Of a stretch of 64,000 bases of DNA, positions 16,396-24,480 are shown piece after piece. Positions within the stretch are counted from its first letter, which is position 1. The number at the start of each line of letters is the position of its first letter. The notes beneath the pieces are model-generated. The model saw nothing but the letters and a program-made list of their open reading frames with translations. It searched no databases and was not told the DNA's origin. Where the stretch lies: positions 423,126-487,125 of the forward strand of contig NZ_JXZC01000003.1 of assembly GCF_000935355.1 (NCBI RefSeq), in the 5' to 3' direction. This DNA comes from Rossellomorea aquimaris. Its GTDB lineage: Bacteria > Bacillota > Bacilli > Bacillales > Bacillaceae_B. The position numbers and the translations under genes are program-made.

Positions 16396-17864
16396 TGGCA
16401 GATTGGCAGATTGCTATGATCATGATGATCGGCTACCTTGTGATTGCACTGGTAGTTGGTGTGATGGCAGGAAGAGGTCATGACAAAAATTCTTTATATG
16501 AGTTTACCGTTGCAGGCGGAGGCCTCGGCTTGGTTGTGATGTGGTTCCTGATGGGGGGCGCTGTGTTTAGTGCCTTTTCATTTCTTGGCGCTCCCGGGTG
16601 GGCATATTCCAAAGGAGCACCTGCACTTTATATTTTAACTTATACCGCTTTTGCGATTCTCCCATGGTATATCATCGGTCCTAAAATCGGGAAGATCGGC
16701 CGTAAATTCAATATTTACACGGTTTCGGGCTTTATGAAAAAACGATACGGAGGTAAGACGCTGCCGATCTTAATCGGTGTCATTGCGTTACTCGCTTCTA
16801 TTCAATACCTTGCTACACAGATGAAAGGGATGGCCTATATCTTCAATATCATGACAGAAGGACGTATTCCTCTTTGGCTAGGAGCCCTGCTAGCGTACGG
16901 AATCGTGGTCGTCTATGTTGCAACTGGCGGGTTGCGGGCAGCGGCATGGTCTGACGTGTTCCAGGGGATCTTGATGATCGTCATCTCGTGGGTAGTCGGC
17001 CTTGCGATTGTGAACAAACTCCATGACAGCGTGGGTGGGATGTTTACAAACCTCGTTCAGGACAACCCTGCCTTTTTTGAAATCGGTAATGAAGGGTCTA
17101 CCATGTCAGGGACAGCTTATACGACCACGATCCTTGTATCTCTCATAGGGTTCTTAATGTGGCCCCACCTATTTTCAAAGTCATACGCCTCCAATGCACG
17201 AACGATTAAGAAAACCGTATTGGTGTATCCGATCTTTGCCCTGTTCCTTATTCCACTACTATTTGTTGGCTTTTCCGCAGTGAATGTAGTCAATCCAGCT
17301 GACATTGGAGCGCCGGATGAAATCCTTCCTTACTTGATCACCACCGTCCTTAGCCTTCCCGGTTGGGTATACGGACTTGTAGGTGCAGGGGCACTAGCGG
17401 CAGCCATGTCTACGGCAGATGCCATCACCCACAGTGCTTCGCTGGAATTTACGGACGGGGTCATTAAGAATGTAAAACCGGACCTTTCTGATAAAACCAC
17501 ATTGCTCCTGATGAGGATTGGAGTGTTTGTTGTCGGAGGGCTTGCTTACTTTATCACTGTGTTCGGTGGTCAGGGGCTCATCGCCCTATTGCTCGGAGCC
17601 TATGGGTCCATCGTTCAATTCGCCCCTGGCGTATACGGGGCACTCTATTCGAAAAAAGTGACGGGCCCTGCTGTCACCACAGGACTCGTCGTCGGTACAT
17701 TCGTAAACTACTATTACCAGCTGGTCGCAGAAACCACACCTTTAGAAATCCATGCAGGTATCCTTGGATTGATCTGCAACATCGTCATCGTCATCACTGT
17801 CAGTGCTTTCACCCAGCAAAAAAGTGTCAAAATTGCTGAAGAATATCGGAATATCGGATCCTAA
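16395..17864 (+). CDS. Sodium:solute symporter (SSS family)
   Basis: This 489-residue protein has about 13 membrane helices, with the SSS pattern in helix 1 to 3 (FTVAGGGLGLVVMWFLMGGA, FSFLGAPGWAYSKGA) and AAAMSTADAITHSASLEFTDG near the sodium site. Length and the DUF3311 partner match B. subtilis YhjB. As the last gene of an amidase-amidohydrolase operon it most likely imports the ureido, hydantoin-like or amide compound that those enzymes break down. A pair of hairpin repeats follows immediately. Confidence 0.87.
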   Translation: MADWQIAMIMMIGYLVIALVVGVMAGRGHDKNSLYEFTVAGGGLGLVVMWFLMGGAVFSAFSFLGAPGWAYSKGAPALYILTYTAFAILPWYIIGPKIGKIGRKFNIYTVSGFMKKRYGGKTLPILIGVIALLASIQYLATQMKGMAYIFNIMTEGRIPLWLGALLAYGIVVVYVATGGLRAAAWSDVFQGILMIVISWVVGLAIVNKLHDSVGGMFTNLVQDNPAFFEIGNEGSTMSGTAYTTTILVSLIGFLMWPHLFSKSYASNARTIKKTVLVYPIFALFLIPLLFVGFSAVNVVNPADIGAPDEILPYLITTVLSLPGWVYGLVGAGALAAAMSTADAITHSASLEFTDGVIKNVKPDLSDKTTLLLMRIGVFVVGGLAYFITVFGGQGLIALLLGAYGSIVQFAPGVYGALYSKKVTGPAVTTGLVVGTFVNYYYQLVAETTPLEIHAGILGLICNIVIVITVSAFTQQKSVKIAEEYRNIGS

Positions 17865-17897
17865 TGGGACATGGGGACAGGCACCCCGTCCCATTAG
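17861..17897. repeat. Dispersed hairpin repeat overlapping the symporter stop
   Basis: CTAATGGGACATGGGGACAG and the complementary ACCCCGTCCCATTAG arm; the stem starts in the symporter stop codon. Confidence 0.8.
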
Positions 17898-17907
17898 GAA
17901 CCAAGCG

Positions 17908-17943
17908 CAGGGACGGACCTCATTGAGGTCCGTCCCTGTTTTT
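17908..17943 (+). terminator. Hairpin repeat acting as terminator after the symporter operon
   Basis: CAGGGACGGACCTCA pairs with TGAGGTCCGTCCCTG (15 bp, TT centre) and is followed by TTTTT. It is a member of the dispersed family that also fits a Rho-independent terminator. Confidence 0.75.
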
Positions 17944-18014
17944 ATTCCATACATAAATTTCCACGTTTTTCACAAAATAAGCAGGTATTCTATCCGGTAG
18001 AGGGGTGTATAAGG

Positions 18015-18467
18015 TTGATTTTAGTATGGGGACTCATTCTTTTTTTAGTCATTGCCATGATGTTCGTGCCAAAGAGGTTAACGGTTAGGGAAAATCTCAT
18101 CATGTTTCCGTTCGTGGGATATTTTGCTGCGGTAGCTCACGTTCTGGTGGGGCTGATGTTGGATTATGTAGATTTTGGACCAACTAAAAGTGTGGAATTT
18201 TCCGATTTTGCACTGGTGGTCTTTGCTCCCTCGTTTATTGCGCTTTTATACTTGAATATGTTAAAACCGGATAAGTCTGTGTTTTATGTACTTATCTGGA
18301 CATTTTTCTCTTTTTTTATAGAACTTTTGCTGAGTTATGACGGGTATATGAAACATTTAGAGTGGAAAATCTGGTACTCGATCCCCGTTTATTTAGTGGC
18401 ATTCTTTACGCTGCATTGGTTTTTTCAACGTGTTGTCCGAAACGGTTCAAAAGCTGGTGAACATTGA
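18015..18467 (+). CDS. CBO0543-like integral membrane protein
   Basis: This 150-residue protein has about five hydrophobic helices and short charged loops. The TTG start is preceded by AGAGGGGTG. The pattern (VPKRLTVRENLIMFPFVGYFAAVAHVL..., a long Asp/Trp-containing loop and a C-terminal ILNW-like WFFQRVVRNG end) resembles the small Bacillaceae membrane proteins annotated as CBO0543 family. No enzymatic motif is visible. It is transcribed alone between a repeat terminator and a downstream hairpin at 18587. The function is unknown. Confidence 0.6.
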   Translation: MILVWGLILFLVIAMMFVPKRLTVRENLIMFPFVGYFAAVAHVLVGLMLDYVDFGPTKSVEFSDFALVVFAPSFIALLYLNMLKPDKSVFYVLIWTFFSFFIELLLSYDGYMKHLEWKIWYSIPVYLVAFFTLHWFFQRVVRNGSKAGEH

Positions 18468-18882
18468 GGTCATGATAAGTAGTTTACAATGAAGAGAAAA
18501 GATGGGGCTGTTTTTCTTATAGTACTCACTCTTCTCTATTTTTTTATCCAGTACTAACAATGCGATTTCCGACCAACTTTGTCATTAGAGCACATCCCTT
18601 TTTTTTCAGAGGGATCGTGTTCTTTTTTATGAAAATATGCAACCTTTTAAGGTCAAATCAATCATTCTTTTAGAAAAATTTAGAAATCGAAATGGTCCTT
18701 GTACACCATTTGTTTAACTTTTTCTTTCCTTTCGTTCAAGGACATAGTACATTACTCTTATAAGCATATGAATAAGTCATTTAGGGTATAGACCACTAAG
18801 ATAGTCTTATACATTCCTGCCCGTCAGGATCATGGCTTATGAACTGATCACAATATCTTGTCTTATAGAAAGTAGGTCGAAT
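18468..18882. other. Intergenic stretch before the first RsbR gene
   Basis: It contains a possible 22-codon one-helix peptide at 18489-18557 (MKRKDGAVFLIVLTLLYFF..., no ribosome site), a terminator-like hairpin at 18587-18628, and then AT-rich sequence that should hold the RsbR promoter. No SigB-type promoter could be called with confidence. Confidence 0.4.
18587..18628 (+). terminator. Terminator downstream of the CBO0543-like gene
   Basis: AGAGCACATCCCT pairs with AGGGATCGTGTTCT with one bulged base, followed by TTTTTT. Confidence 0.7.
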
Positions 18883-19716
18883 ATGCAGGTAGAGGAAAAA
18901 TTTTATGAATTTATGAAAGATCGTACGTGGCAACTGACGGAGAATTGGTATGAATCACTTGATAAAAGTGATGCCTCAGGCGTTTATGCTTCAACGGATT
19001 CACAGGTCATCCTAACGTTGAAGCGCCAGAATCACGAGTTTCACGAACGTTTTTGTCTTCTTTTTAAAGATATAGGGAAGGATGCACTAAATAATTTTGC
19101 TGAATGGATCGAAGAAATTGCAAAAGATGAAGAGCATTTAAAAACCCCGACTCACTATATACTGAGGGAGTTCTTCAGAACCCAGGATCAATATTTGGAG
19201 ATTTTGAAGGAATTTGACCGCCAGTATGGCAGTGATTATCCATCGGAGAGTATTGATTCATTCAGAGAGTTGATCATTAAAACCTTTGGTCTCGTCATCT
19301 CCAAGTTTGCAGAAGAAAATTACGAGTATGCCCAAAGGCGTTTGAAGGCACAGCAGGAAATGATCAGGGAATTGAGTTCACCTGTCATCTTAATTGATAA
19401 AAATACAGGGGTGCTGCCTCTTGTCGGTGATATTGATACAGGAAGGGCAAGGTATATCCTCGAGAATACACTGGCCGAATGCCTGAATAAAAATGTTGAG
19501 CACTTGTTTATTGATTTATCAGGTGTCATCATGGTGGATACGATGGTTGCTCATCAATTGTTCCAGATAATGGAGAGTTTGAATTTGATTGGTGTGAAGA
19601 GTTCGATTTCAGGGATTCGCCCGGAAATTGCCCAAACCGCTGTTCAACTTGGTATATCATTTGAAAATATTTCTGTTACTTCGACTCTTGAACGAGCATT
19701 GAAAGAGCAACGGTAG
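18883..19716 (+). CDS. RsbR-family stressosome protein
   Basis: The protein has about 277 residues with a helical N-terminal sensor domain (about 1-145) and a C-terminal STAS domain (about 160-277). The STAS part carries SSPVILIDKNTGVLPLVGDID, with the conserved threonine in DIDTGRA, and GVIMVDTMVAHQLF, with the phosphorylatable DT that RsbT modifies in RsbR paralogues. These cytoplasmic proteins build the stressosome with RsbS and RsbT and tune SigB. ATG 18883 has AGTAGG upstream, so the first 17 codons of the longer frame were dropped. A paralogue lies 1.2 kb away on the other strand. RsbS and RsbT are not in the window. Confidence 0.87.
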   Translation: MQVEEKFYEFMKDRTWQLTENWYESLDKSDASGVYASTDSQVILTLKRQNHEFHERFCLLFKDIGKDALNNFAEWIEEIAKDEEHLKTPTHYILREFFRTQDQYLEILKEFDRQYGSDYPSESIDSFRELIIKTFGLVISKFAEENYEYAQRRLKAQQEMIRELSSPVILIDKNTGVLPLVGDIDTGRARYILENTLAECLNKNVEHLFIDLSGVIMVDTMVAHQLFQIMESLNLIGVKSSISGIRPEIAQTAVQLGISFENISVTSTLERALKEQR

Positions 19717-19731
19717 AAAAGAGCAAATTAT

Positions 19732-19766
19732 TGAGCGGTTACACTGTAATCGCTCATTTCTTTTTG
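19732..19766 (+). terminator. Terminator of the first RsbR gene
   Basis: GAGCGGTTAC pairs with GTAATCGCTC over ACT, followed by ATTTCTTTTTG. Confidence 0.75.
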
Positions 19767-19879
19767 TTTTATAATAACAATTTGTTTAAAACCACTCTAT
19801 ATAGGGAATTACCACCATTATAGAGTGAGTTTGGTATAAAATGCCCTTGGGAAATTCACGCAAAAGGAGGGGCAGCAAT

Positions 19880-20422
19880 ATGCAATTCGTCAAAATGATT
19901 CGATTCGCCCAAAATGGATTTACCTGTGGTACACCTCAGTCCGACTCTAACTACATTCAGAAAGAGCCCATTTTTATCAATCGGGAGATCGACAGTCTGT
20001 TCCATAAAGGTCAATCGATTTACATGTCGGAAATGATCCGACCGCGAAGTACTGATCGGCAATGGTCAGGATGTTTCTGCTATTTAGAAGAGTTCACACA
20101 GGTGGCTTCTGAAAATCGCCATATAGGCTTTCTCCCCAGGGAAAGCGTGATATGGGTGAGAAATAAGAGCCATCTAGGAGGTGGGGTTCCGTACTTTATC
20201 CTCTCAGGTGAATCATGGTTGAATAGAGTGACGGAAGATGACGACACGTGGGTGAAAATGAGGGTAGAGGATGCTCTGGAACGAACGCACCTTTGGAAGA
20301 AAGAGCATGGTTCGGCCCCTGGTTGGATTACAGAATGCTTCTTGATGGAGGAACAGGTGAAACGTCTTGTCTATCCTTCTGCTAAAGAAAGGACCATGGA
20401 ATTTTGGTTAAGTAGAAATTAA
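19880..20422 (+). CDS. Hypothetical protein, 180 residues
   Basis: ATG 19880 lies about ten bases after AAGGAGGGG, so the upstream in-frame start at 19841 is not used. The protein is soluble, with no signal peptide and no membrane helix. It contains three cysteines, a tryptophan-rich middle (DRQWSGCFCYLEEF) and a charged C-terminal half (ERTHLWKKEHGSAPGWITECF). I do not recognise the family. It sits alone between two RsbR paralogues. Good ribosome site and Bacillus-like codon use support a real gene. Confidence 0.65.
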   Translation: MQFVKMIRFAQNGFTCGTPQSDSNYIQKEPIFINREIDSLFHKGQSIYMSEMIRPRSTDRQWSGCFCYLEEFTQVASENRHIGFLPRESVIWVRNKSHLGGGVPYFILSGESWLNRVTEDDDTWVKMRVEDALERTHLWKKEHGSAPGWITECFLMEEQVKRLVYPSAKERTMEFWLSRN

Positions 20423-20544
20423 ACATACTGATAGTGATGAATGTCCCGCCTTTTTGTTATAATACATAGTAGTTGATCTTACAATCTAATGATGGTTGAA
20501 GTGTTACATTTTTCGTTCACTTTCTATGTAAAAGGGGAATTCAC

Positions 20545-20877
20545 TTGAAATTTGAAGACATTAATCCAGAACTAGTGAAATTATGCCGGACATCCGATCC
20601 ATTTCATATGGCAGAATCGGTGATCGGAGACAGATTAAGAGGATTGGATACCCTGTCGTTAAAGTCTATCGAGCGTAAAAAGGCCCTTCCTGGAGACGTG
20701 GTCAACCTGTTGATCATCTATTTCTTCTCTGAGGTCAAAGGCACGGTCTACCACAGGAACGCACTTTCTAAGTTATACAATCATTGGGTCTCTAACGAAG
20801 TGTTTACTTTCTCTAAGGCCAAAAAGATGATCGAGCTGGACATGCATGAGCAGCTTGGTGAAATCGACCGTTTATAG
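20545..20877 (+). CDS. DnaD/DnaB-C-terminal-like small protein
   Basis: This 110-residue protein starts at TTG behind AAGGGG. The stretch LPGDVVNLLIIYFFSEVKGT to VYHRNALSKLYNHWVSNEVF followed by SKAKKMI resembles the helical DnaB_2/DnaD C-terminal module, which binds DNA in replication initiation proteins (hydrophobic helix, then a Trp-containing helix, then the KAxxMI end). Here the module stands alone without a winged helix. The assignment is tentative; it may simply be a small helical DNA-binding protein. A bidirectional terminator separates it from the convergent RsbR gene. Confidence 0.5.
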   Translation: MKFEDINPELVKLCRTSDPFHMAESVIGDRLRGLDTLSLKSIERKKALPGDVVNLLIIYFFSEVKGTVYHRNALSKLYNHWVSNEVFTFSKAKKMIELDMHEQLGEIDRL

Positions 20878-20883
20878 ATATGC

Positions 20884-20917
20884 AAAAGGTCTGGACCATA
20901 GGGATCCAGACCTTTTC
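20884..20917. terminator. Bidirectional terminator between convergent genes
   Basis: AAAAGGTCTGGA pairs with TCCAGACCTTTT over CCATAGGGA. T-rich and A-rich flanks let it serve both the small gene and the RsbR paralogue. Confidence 0.8.
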
Positions 20918-20919
20918 TA

Positions 20920-21774
20920 TTATGATCGACTGGGGTTGATGCTGTATCCCAGGCTCTTCAATGCATGGATTAACGTAGAGTGAATATGCAAAGATCCGAG
21001 GGGGATGCCGAGTTGAACGGCGGTTTGTGCGATGGCTGGCCTGATTCCCGTGATGACGGGATCGACCCCCACCAATGTCAGGGTGTTCATAAGTTCAAAA
21101 ATTTTCTGGGCGACCATGGTGTCGATGACAGGCACGGCTGAAAGGTCCACCACTAAATGCTTGATTTCCTTTTCCACGCACTTCTCTAGTGCATGCTCCA
21201 TGATATACTTTGCCCTCGTTGTATCAATATCCCCAACTAGTGGGAGTATCGCGATTGTTTCGGATAACGGAATAATGGGTGAGCTCAATTCATTAATGAG
21301 CCCCATTTGGTCCTTGAGTCTGCTTTCATAATGAGTCTTGTAGGACATAACAAAGGTTTTTATGACTTCATCAAAGATGGAATGATAGTTTTCGATCATG
21401 GCATAGCGGTCTTCCAGCAGAAGATCTTCATTTTCCATCAGCCAAGTTTTCATAAATTGAAAATAAACTTTCCTGAAACGGTGAAATTGTTCAAGCACCT
21501 TATCAATACTCGTCCCGTCATTCACACGCTCTTTGGCAATGAGATTGGACCACTCAAGAAGCTCGTTGGAGAGTTTCTTTTCTTTATCGACCAACGCCTC
21601 GGTTATATAGAGTATAAAGCTTCCTGATTCCTCCCTAAGCTTTTCTTCAATTGCCTTTGGCGCATTCACATTAAAGATGGAAAATTTATCGACTTCCCTT
21701 AGCTCCAACCATTCACCGATGATTTCACCCTGCTGAAAGCGAAAGTAATCCATCAACTTGTCTTTTATTTTCAT
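20920..21774 (-). CDS. Second RsbR-family stressosome protein
   Basis: This 284-residue protein has the same plan as the gene at 18883. An N-terminal helical sensor domain contains VDKEKKLSNELLEWSN. The STAS domain has SSPIIPLSETIAILPLVGDIDT and AVPVIDTMVAQKIFELM, with both conserved threonine positions present. The GIRPAIAQTAVQLGI helix is nearly identical to that of the neighbour, which suggests duplication or selection for co-assembly in one stressosome. It is transcribed away from the sigma/anti-sigma fusion gene. Start ATG at 21774 with AGGATG-type site upstream on the minus strand. Confidence 0.87.
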   Translation of the reverse strand: MKIKDKLMDYFRFQQGEIIGEWLELREVDKFSIFNVNAPKAIEEKLREESGSFILYITEALVDKEKKLSNELLEWSNLIAKERVNDGTSIDKVLEQFHRFRKVYFQFMKTWLMENEDLLLEDRYAMIENYHSIFDEVIKTFVMSYKTHYESRLKDQMGLINELSSPIIPLSETIAILPLVGDIDTTRAKYIMEHALEKCVEKEIKHLVVDLSAVPVIDTMVAQKIFELMNTLTLVGVDPVITGIRPAIAQTAVQLGIPLGSLHIHSTLIHALKSLGYSINPSRS

Positions 21775-22210
21775 CTACATCCTCCAGCCTCTTCATAAAC
21801 TAATAAATGACTCTTCAGTAAAAAAATTATATTAAAAATGGAATAAGTTAGTCAATTGTATTTATGGTATTTTCCAGAATTTTAAGAAAAAATGAGGGAC
21901 GGACCTCATACTGCTTTCATATTCCTACTTACAATTTCCTACACCATTCAAATGAAAAATGAAATACATAAAAGCCTTTGGAACTCAATTCTCAGAAGGT
22001 CTGATCGAAGAGTAAAAGCAGATATATAAGAAGAACAGCTTTTATAGACTAGCTGGAGAAATAAAATATTTATGAAAGAGTAAGGGCAGACCAACTTGTC
22101 CGTGATTCGGTCTACCGTTTTTTTTGCCCGAAATACGCACCCTAAATATGGTAAAATGAAATTAATTGTTTTATTTTTGTAATATTTCGTATTTAGAGGG
22201 GGATACACAT
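21775..22210. other. Divergent intergenic region with a half repeat
   Basis: It contains the promoter regions of the RsbR paralogue and the sigma/anti-sigma fusion gene, a single half-palindrome TGAGGGACGGACCTCA at 21893-21908, and an imperfect GGCAGACC/GGTCTACCG hairpin with TTTTTTTT near 22084-22130. An 18-codon frame at 21959 is not supported. Confidence 0.45.
21893..21908. repeat. Minimal copy of the dispersed hairpin repeat
   Basis: TGAGGGACGGACCTCA is the 5' arm core of the repeat family, without the second arm. Confidence 0.7.
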
Positions 22211-24274
22211 ATGGTCACACCGCAAACAGCTCCCTTTTTGCCCAGCGGGATGAGGGAAAAGGACTTGGAATCGGTCATGAATTGGTTTGTGCAGCATAAA
22301 CAGTCTTTATATGCCCTGGGACGGATGTATGTAAGGGAGCAAGAGGATCTGGAAGAGATATTTTATCGTTCGATCATGATCATACATAATGAATTACACC
22401 AATTTAAAAAAGGGGCTTCATTCGACCTACGGGCAGTTTCTTATTTTATACAAAAAGGTCGGGTGCTTTCTAAAGATAAGAATTTCCAAGCTATAGAGAG
22501 TCAGAACCCGGATCAAATGCTCTTTCAAGCTTTAAACCAATTGGAGGATCAGGAGAAAGAGGCAATTGCTTTAACGTATTTCAATGAATGCACTTTTGAA
22601 GAGGTTGGTCATATTCTTGATATTTCAGTAGAGAAGGTTAAATCCTGTGTTTTCTCTGGCGTGCGGAAGCTTAGGGAAGGGTTGGTCCAAGGTTCTTACG
22701 GGGGCTGTCCGGAATTTCATAGGCATTATCTTGATTACCTGGGAAGGACGATGGATCGGCCGGAAAAGGTAGAGCTTGAGATGCATATTTACCATTGTCA
22801 GGGCTGTCAGGAGGATTTGGGCACTTTTCAGGAAGTGGTGCTTGCCTTGACAGGAATGGCAGATTCCGTGGAAATCCCTGCTGGATTCATGGAGAAGGTC
22901 AAGAGTAAGGTGGAGGAAAGAGAAGTACATAGGCAGCGGAAGAAAAAGAAGCGGAAGTCAATCGGGATTGCCTTCGCAGGTGTTTTCGCAATGCTCATTT
23001 CTATAGGATTCGTGACAGGTGGATTCTCCAATCTCTACTATGCATGGACGGAAGAGGATGAACAATTGCGTGCCATTCTCCAGCATGACCTTGGGGAACG
23101 TCTGAATCTTGAAGCGGAAAGCAATGGGGTGAAAATCACCATCAAGAGTGTCGTCGCAGATGATGTACAGACCCTTGTCTTTTATGAAATAGAGGATACC
23201 AAGGAAGAAAATCGATATATGATGAATGCTCATGAAGGCGTCCATATCGAGAATGAATATGACGTCATGATGCGTGATGTGCAAAACATGTTTTACTCTC
23301 CTCCTGTCGATCAGGATGAAATACAAAATGAAGAGAAAAATGTGTATAGGGGCACCTTGAGTCTCCTGCCGGTTTCGGTGGATAAAGGAACCATTAAATT
23401 GAATGTGGCAAGGCTCATGCAAATCGTTCAGGACCCTAAAAAGGAAGGGGGGTACCGTGGGGAAGTGAGATTTGCCGAAGGGGATTGGAGCTTTGACATT
23501 CCGTTTACAAAGCAATCATCCCGGGTCCATGAGTTGAATAAAGAAATCGACATAGAAGGAATTCCGGTCCGTCTGGATAAGCTGACGATCGCTCCGACCA
23601 CGACCCTCCTGCAGTACAGCTTTCAGAATCAAGGCAGGGACAGACGGATTGATGTCATGACCTTTCATGCTCTTGAAACGGATAAGAAGAAGGTGGAGGC
23701 AGATCTCTTTGGAAACAATATGTTTGTGGAATCCTTCGATCAGGACGGATGGAATTCGTTTGCATCCAGCTTCAATACCCTGTATTTTGAAAATCCGAAA
23801 GAGGTGAACATTCAATTTGGTTCCATCCATTTATCCGTAGACGAGGGAAAAACGATCGACCTCGATGCTGCCAAGGATATGCCGCAGACCTTTGAATATC
23901 TCGGAAACACCGTTTCCATTGATGAAATCAGGGCCGGAAATCCGGCAAAGGTGATTCTGACGCACGATGTATCGAAGGACCGTGCCTATGAAAGGGTGAA
24001 CTATGGCTTTTCCAGCGATCATTTGAGGATGGACAACATCTCGATGGGAGTCAGTGATTCAGATGGTGTATTAATGGATAAAAATGGTACGGTGCAAGAG
24101 GTTGATATCTATGAGTATGATTCATTAGATCAACCCCGCTACTTTGAAACCGTCCAAACAATCGAATTTTATAACGATTCTTCTCAGGAAGATATAACAC
24201 CGACCAAGCTTGAAATCGAGGGCTACAGTACAACGAAGTATGTAGACGACCGGGTGAATGTGAAGCTGGATTAG
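22211..24274 (+). CDS. ECF-sigma / zinc anti-sigma fusion with DUF4179-like extracellular domain
   Basis: The protein has about 687 residues, read from ATG 22211 behind GAGGGGG. Residues about 10-165 look like an ECF sigma factor: a divergent region 2 (YALGRMYVREQEDLEEIFYR) and a clear region 4 helix-turn-helix (TFEEVGHILDISVEKVKSCV). Next comes an anti-sigma zinc motif HIYHCQGC (HxxxCxxC), then a basic stretch and one membrane helix (IGIAFAGVFAMLISIGFV). A roughly 400-residue outer domain of the DUF4179/DUF5643 type follows. Sigma and anti-sigma are normally separate, as in the pair at 32807-34724. The frame is continuous, so this is a genuine fusion in this assembly. It may act as a membrane-held transcription factor. 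Confidence 0.72.
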   Translation: MVTPQTAPFLPSGMREKDLESVMNWFVQHKQSLYALGRMYVREQEDLEEIFYRSIMIIHNELHQFKKGASFDLRAVSYFIQKGRVLSKDKNFQAIESQNPDQMLFQALNQLEDQEKEAIALTYFNECTFEEVGHILDISVEKVKSCVFSGVRKLREGLVQGSYGGCPEFHRHYLDYLGRTMDRPEKVELEMHIYHCQGCQEDLGTFQEVVLALTGMADSVEIPAGFMEKVKSKVEEREVHRQRKKKKRKSIGIAFAGVFAMLISIGFVTGGFSNLYYAWTEEDEQLRAILQHDLGERLNLEAESNGVKITIKSVVADDVQTLVFYEIEDTKEENRYMMNAHEGVHIENEYDVMMRDVQNMFYSPPVDQDEIQNEEKNVYRGTLSLLPVSVDKGTIKLNVARLMQIVQDPKKEGGYRGEVRFAEGDWSFDIPFTKQSSRVHELNKEIDIEGIPVRLDKLTIAPTTTLLQYSFQNQGRDRRIDVMTFHALETDKKKVEADLFGNNMFVESFDQDGWNSFASSFNTLYFENPKEVNIQFGSIHLSVDEGKTIDLDAAKDMPQTFEYLGNTVSIDEIRAGNPAKVILTHDVSKDRAYERVNYGFSSDHLRMDNISMGVSDSDGVLMDKNGTVQEVDIYEYDSLDQPRYFETVQTIEFYNDSSQEDITPTKLEIEGYSTTKYVDDRVNVKLD

Positions 24275-24282
24275 AAATATAG

Positions 24283-24329
24283 AAGAGGGACGGACCTCCT
24301 GCTCTAAAAGCAGGAGGTCCGTCCCTCTT
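24283..24329. repeat. Dispersed hairpin repeat after the fusion gene
   Basis: AAGAGGGACGGACCTCCTGC is repeated inverted after TCTAAAA; the 20 bp arms are perfect. It starts nine bases after the stop codon. Confidence 0.9.
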
Positions 24330-24406
24330 ATGTAAGAATAACCTCCCCTACAAGAGAAACAATAGGTTTGTCGTTACAAGGGTGACAAAGTTAGTTTTCA
24401 TCGTTG

Positions 24407-24436
24407 TTGAAACCGTCGCCATCTAGAGCCTATGAT
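24407..24436 (+). promoter_or_regulatory. Promoter of the mannitol operon
   Basis: TTGAAA (24407-24412) and TATGAT (24431-24436) are 18 bases apart, 45 bases before mtlA. The upstream 40 bases (from about 24365) would be the place for MtlR activation. No clear catabolite-repression element was seen. Confidence 0.55.
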
Positions 24437-24480
24437 GAATATAAGAGAAATTATTATTCAATCATGAAAGGATGAGAGAA

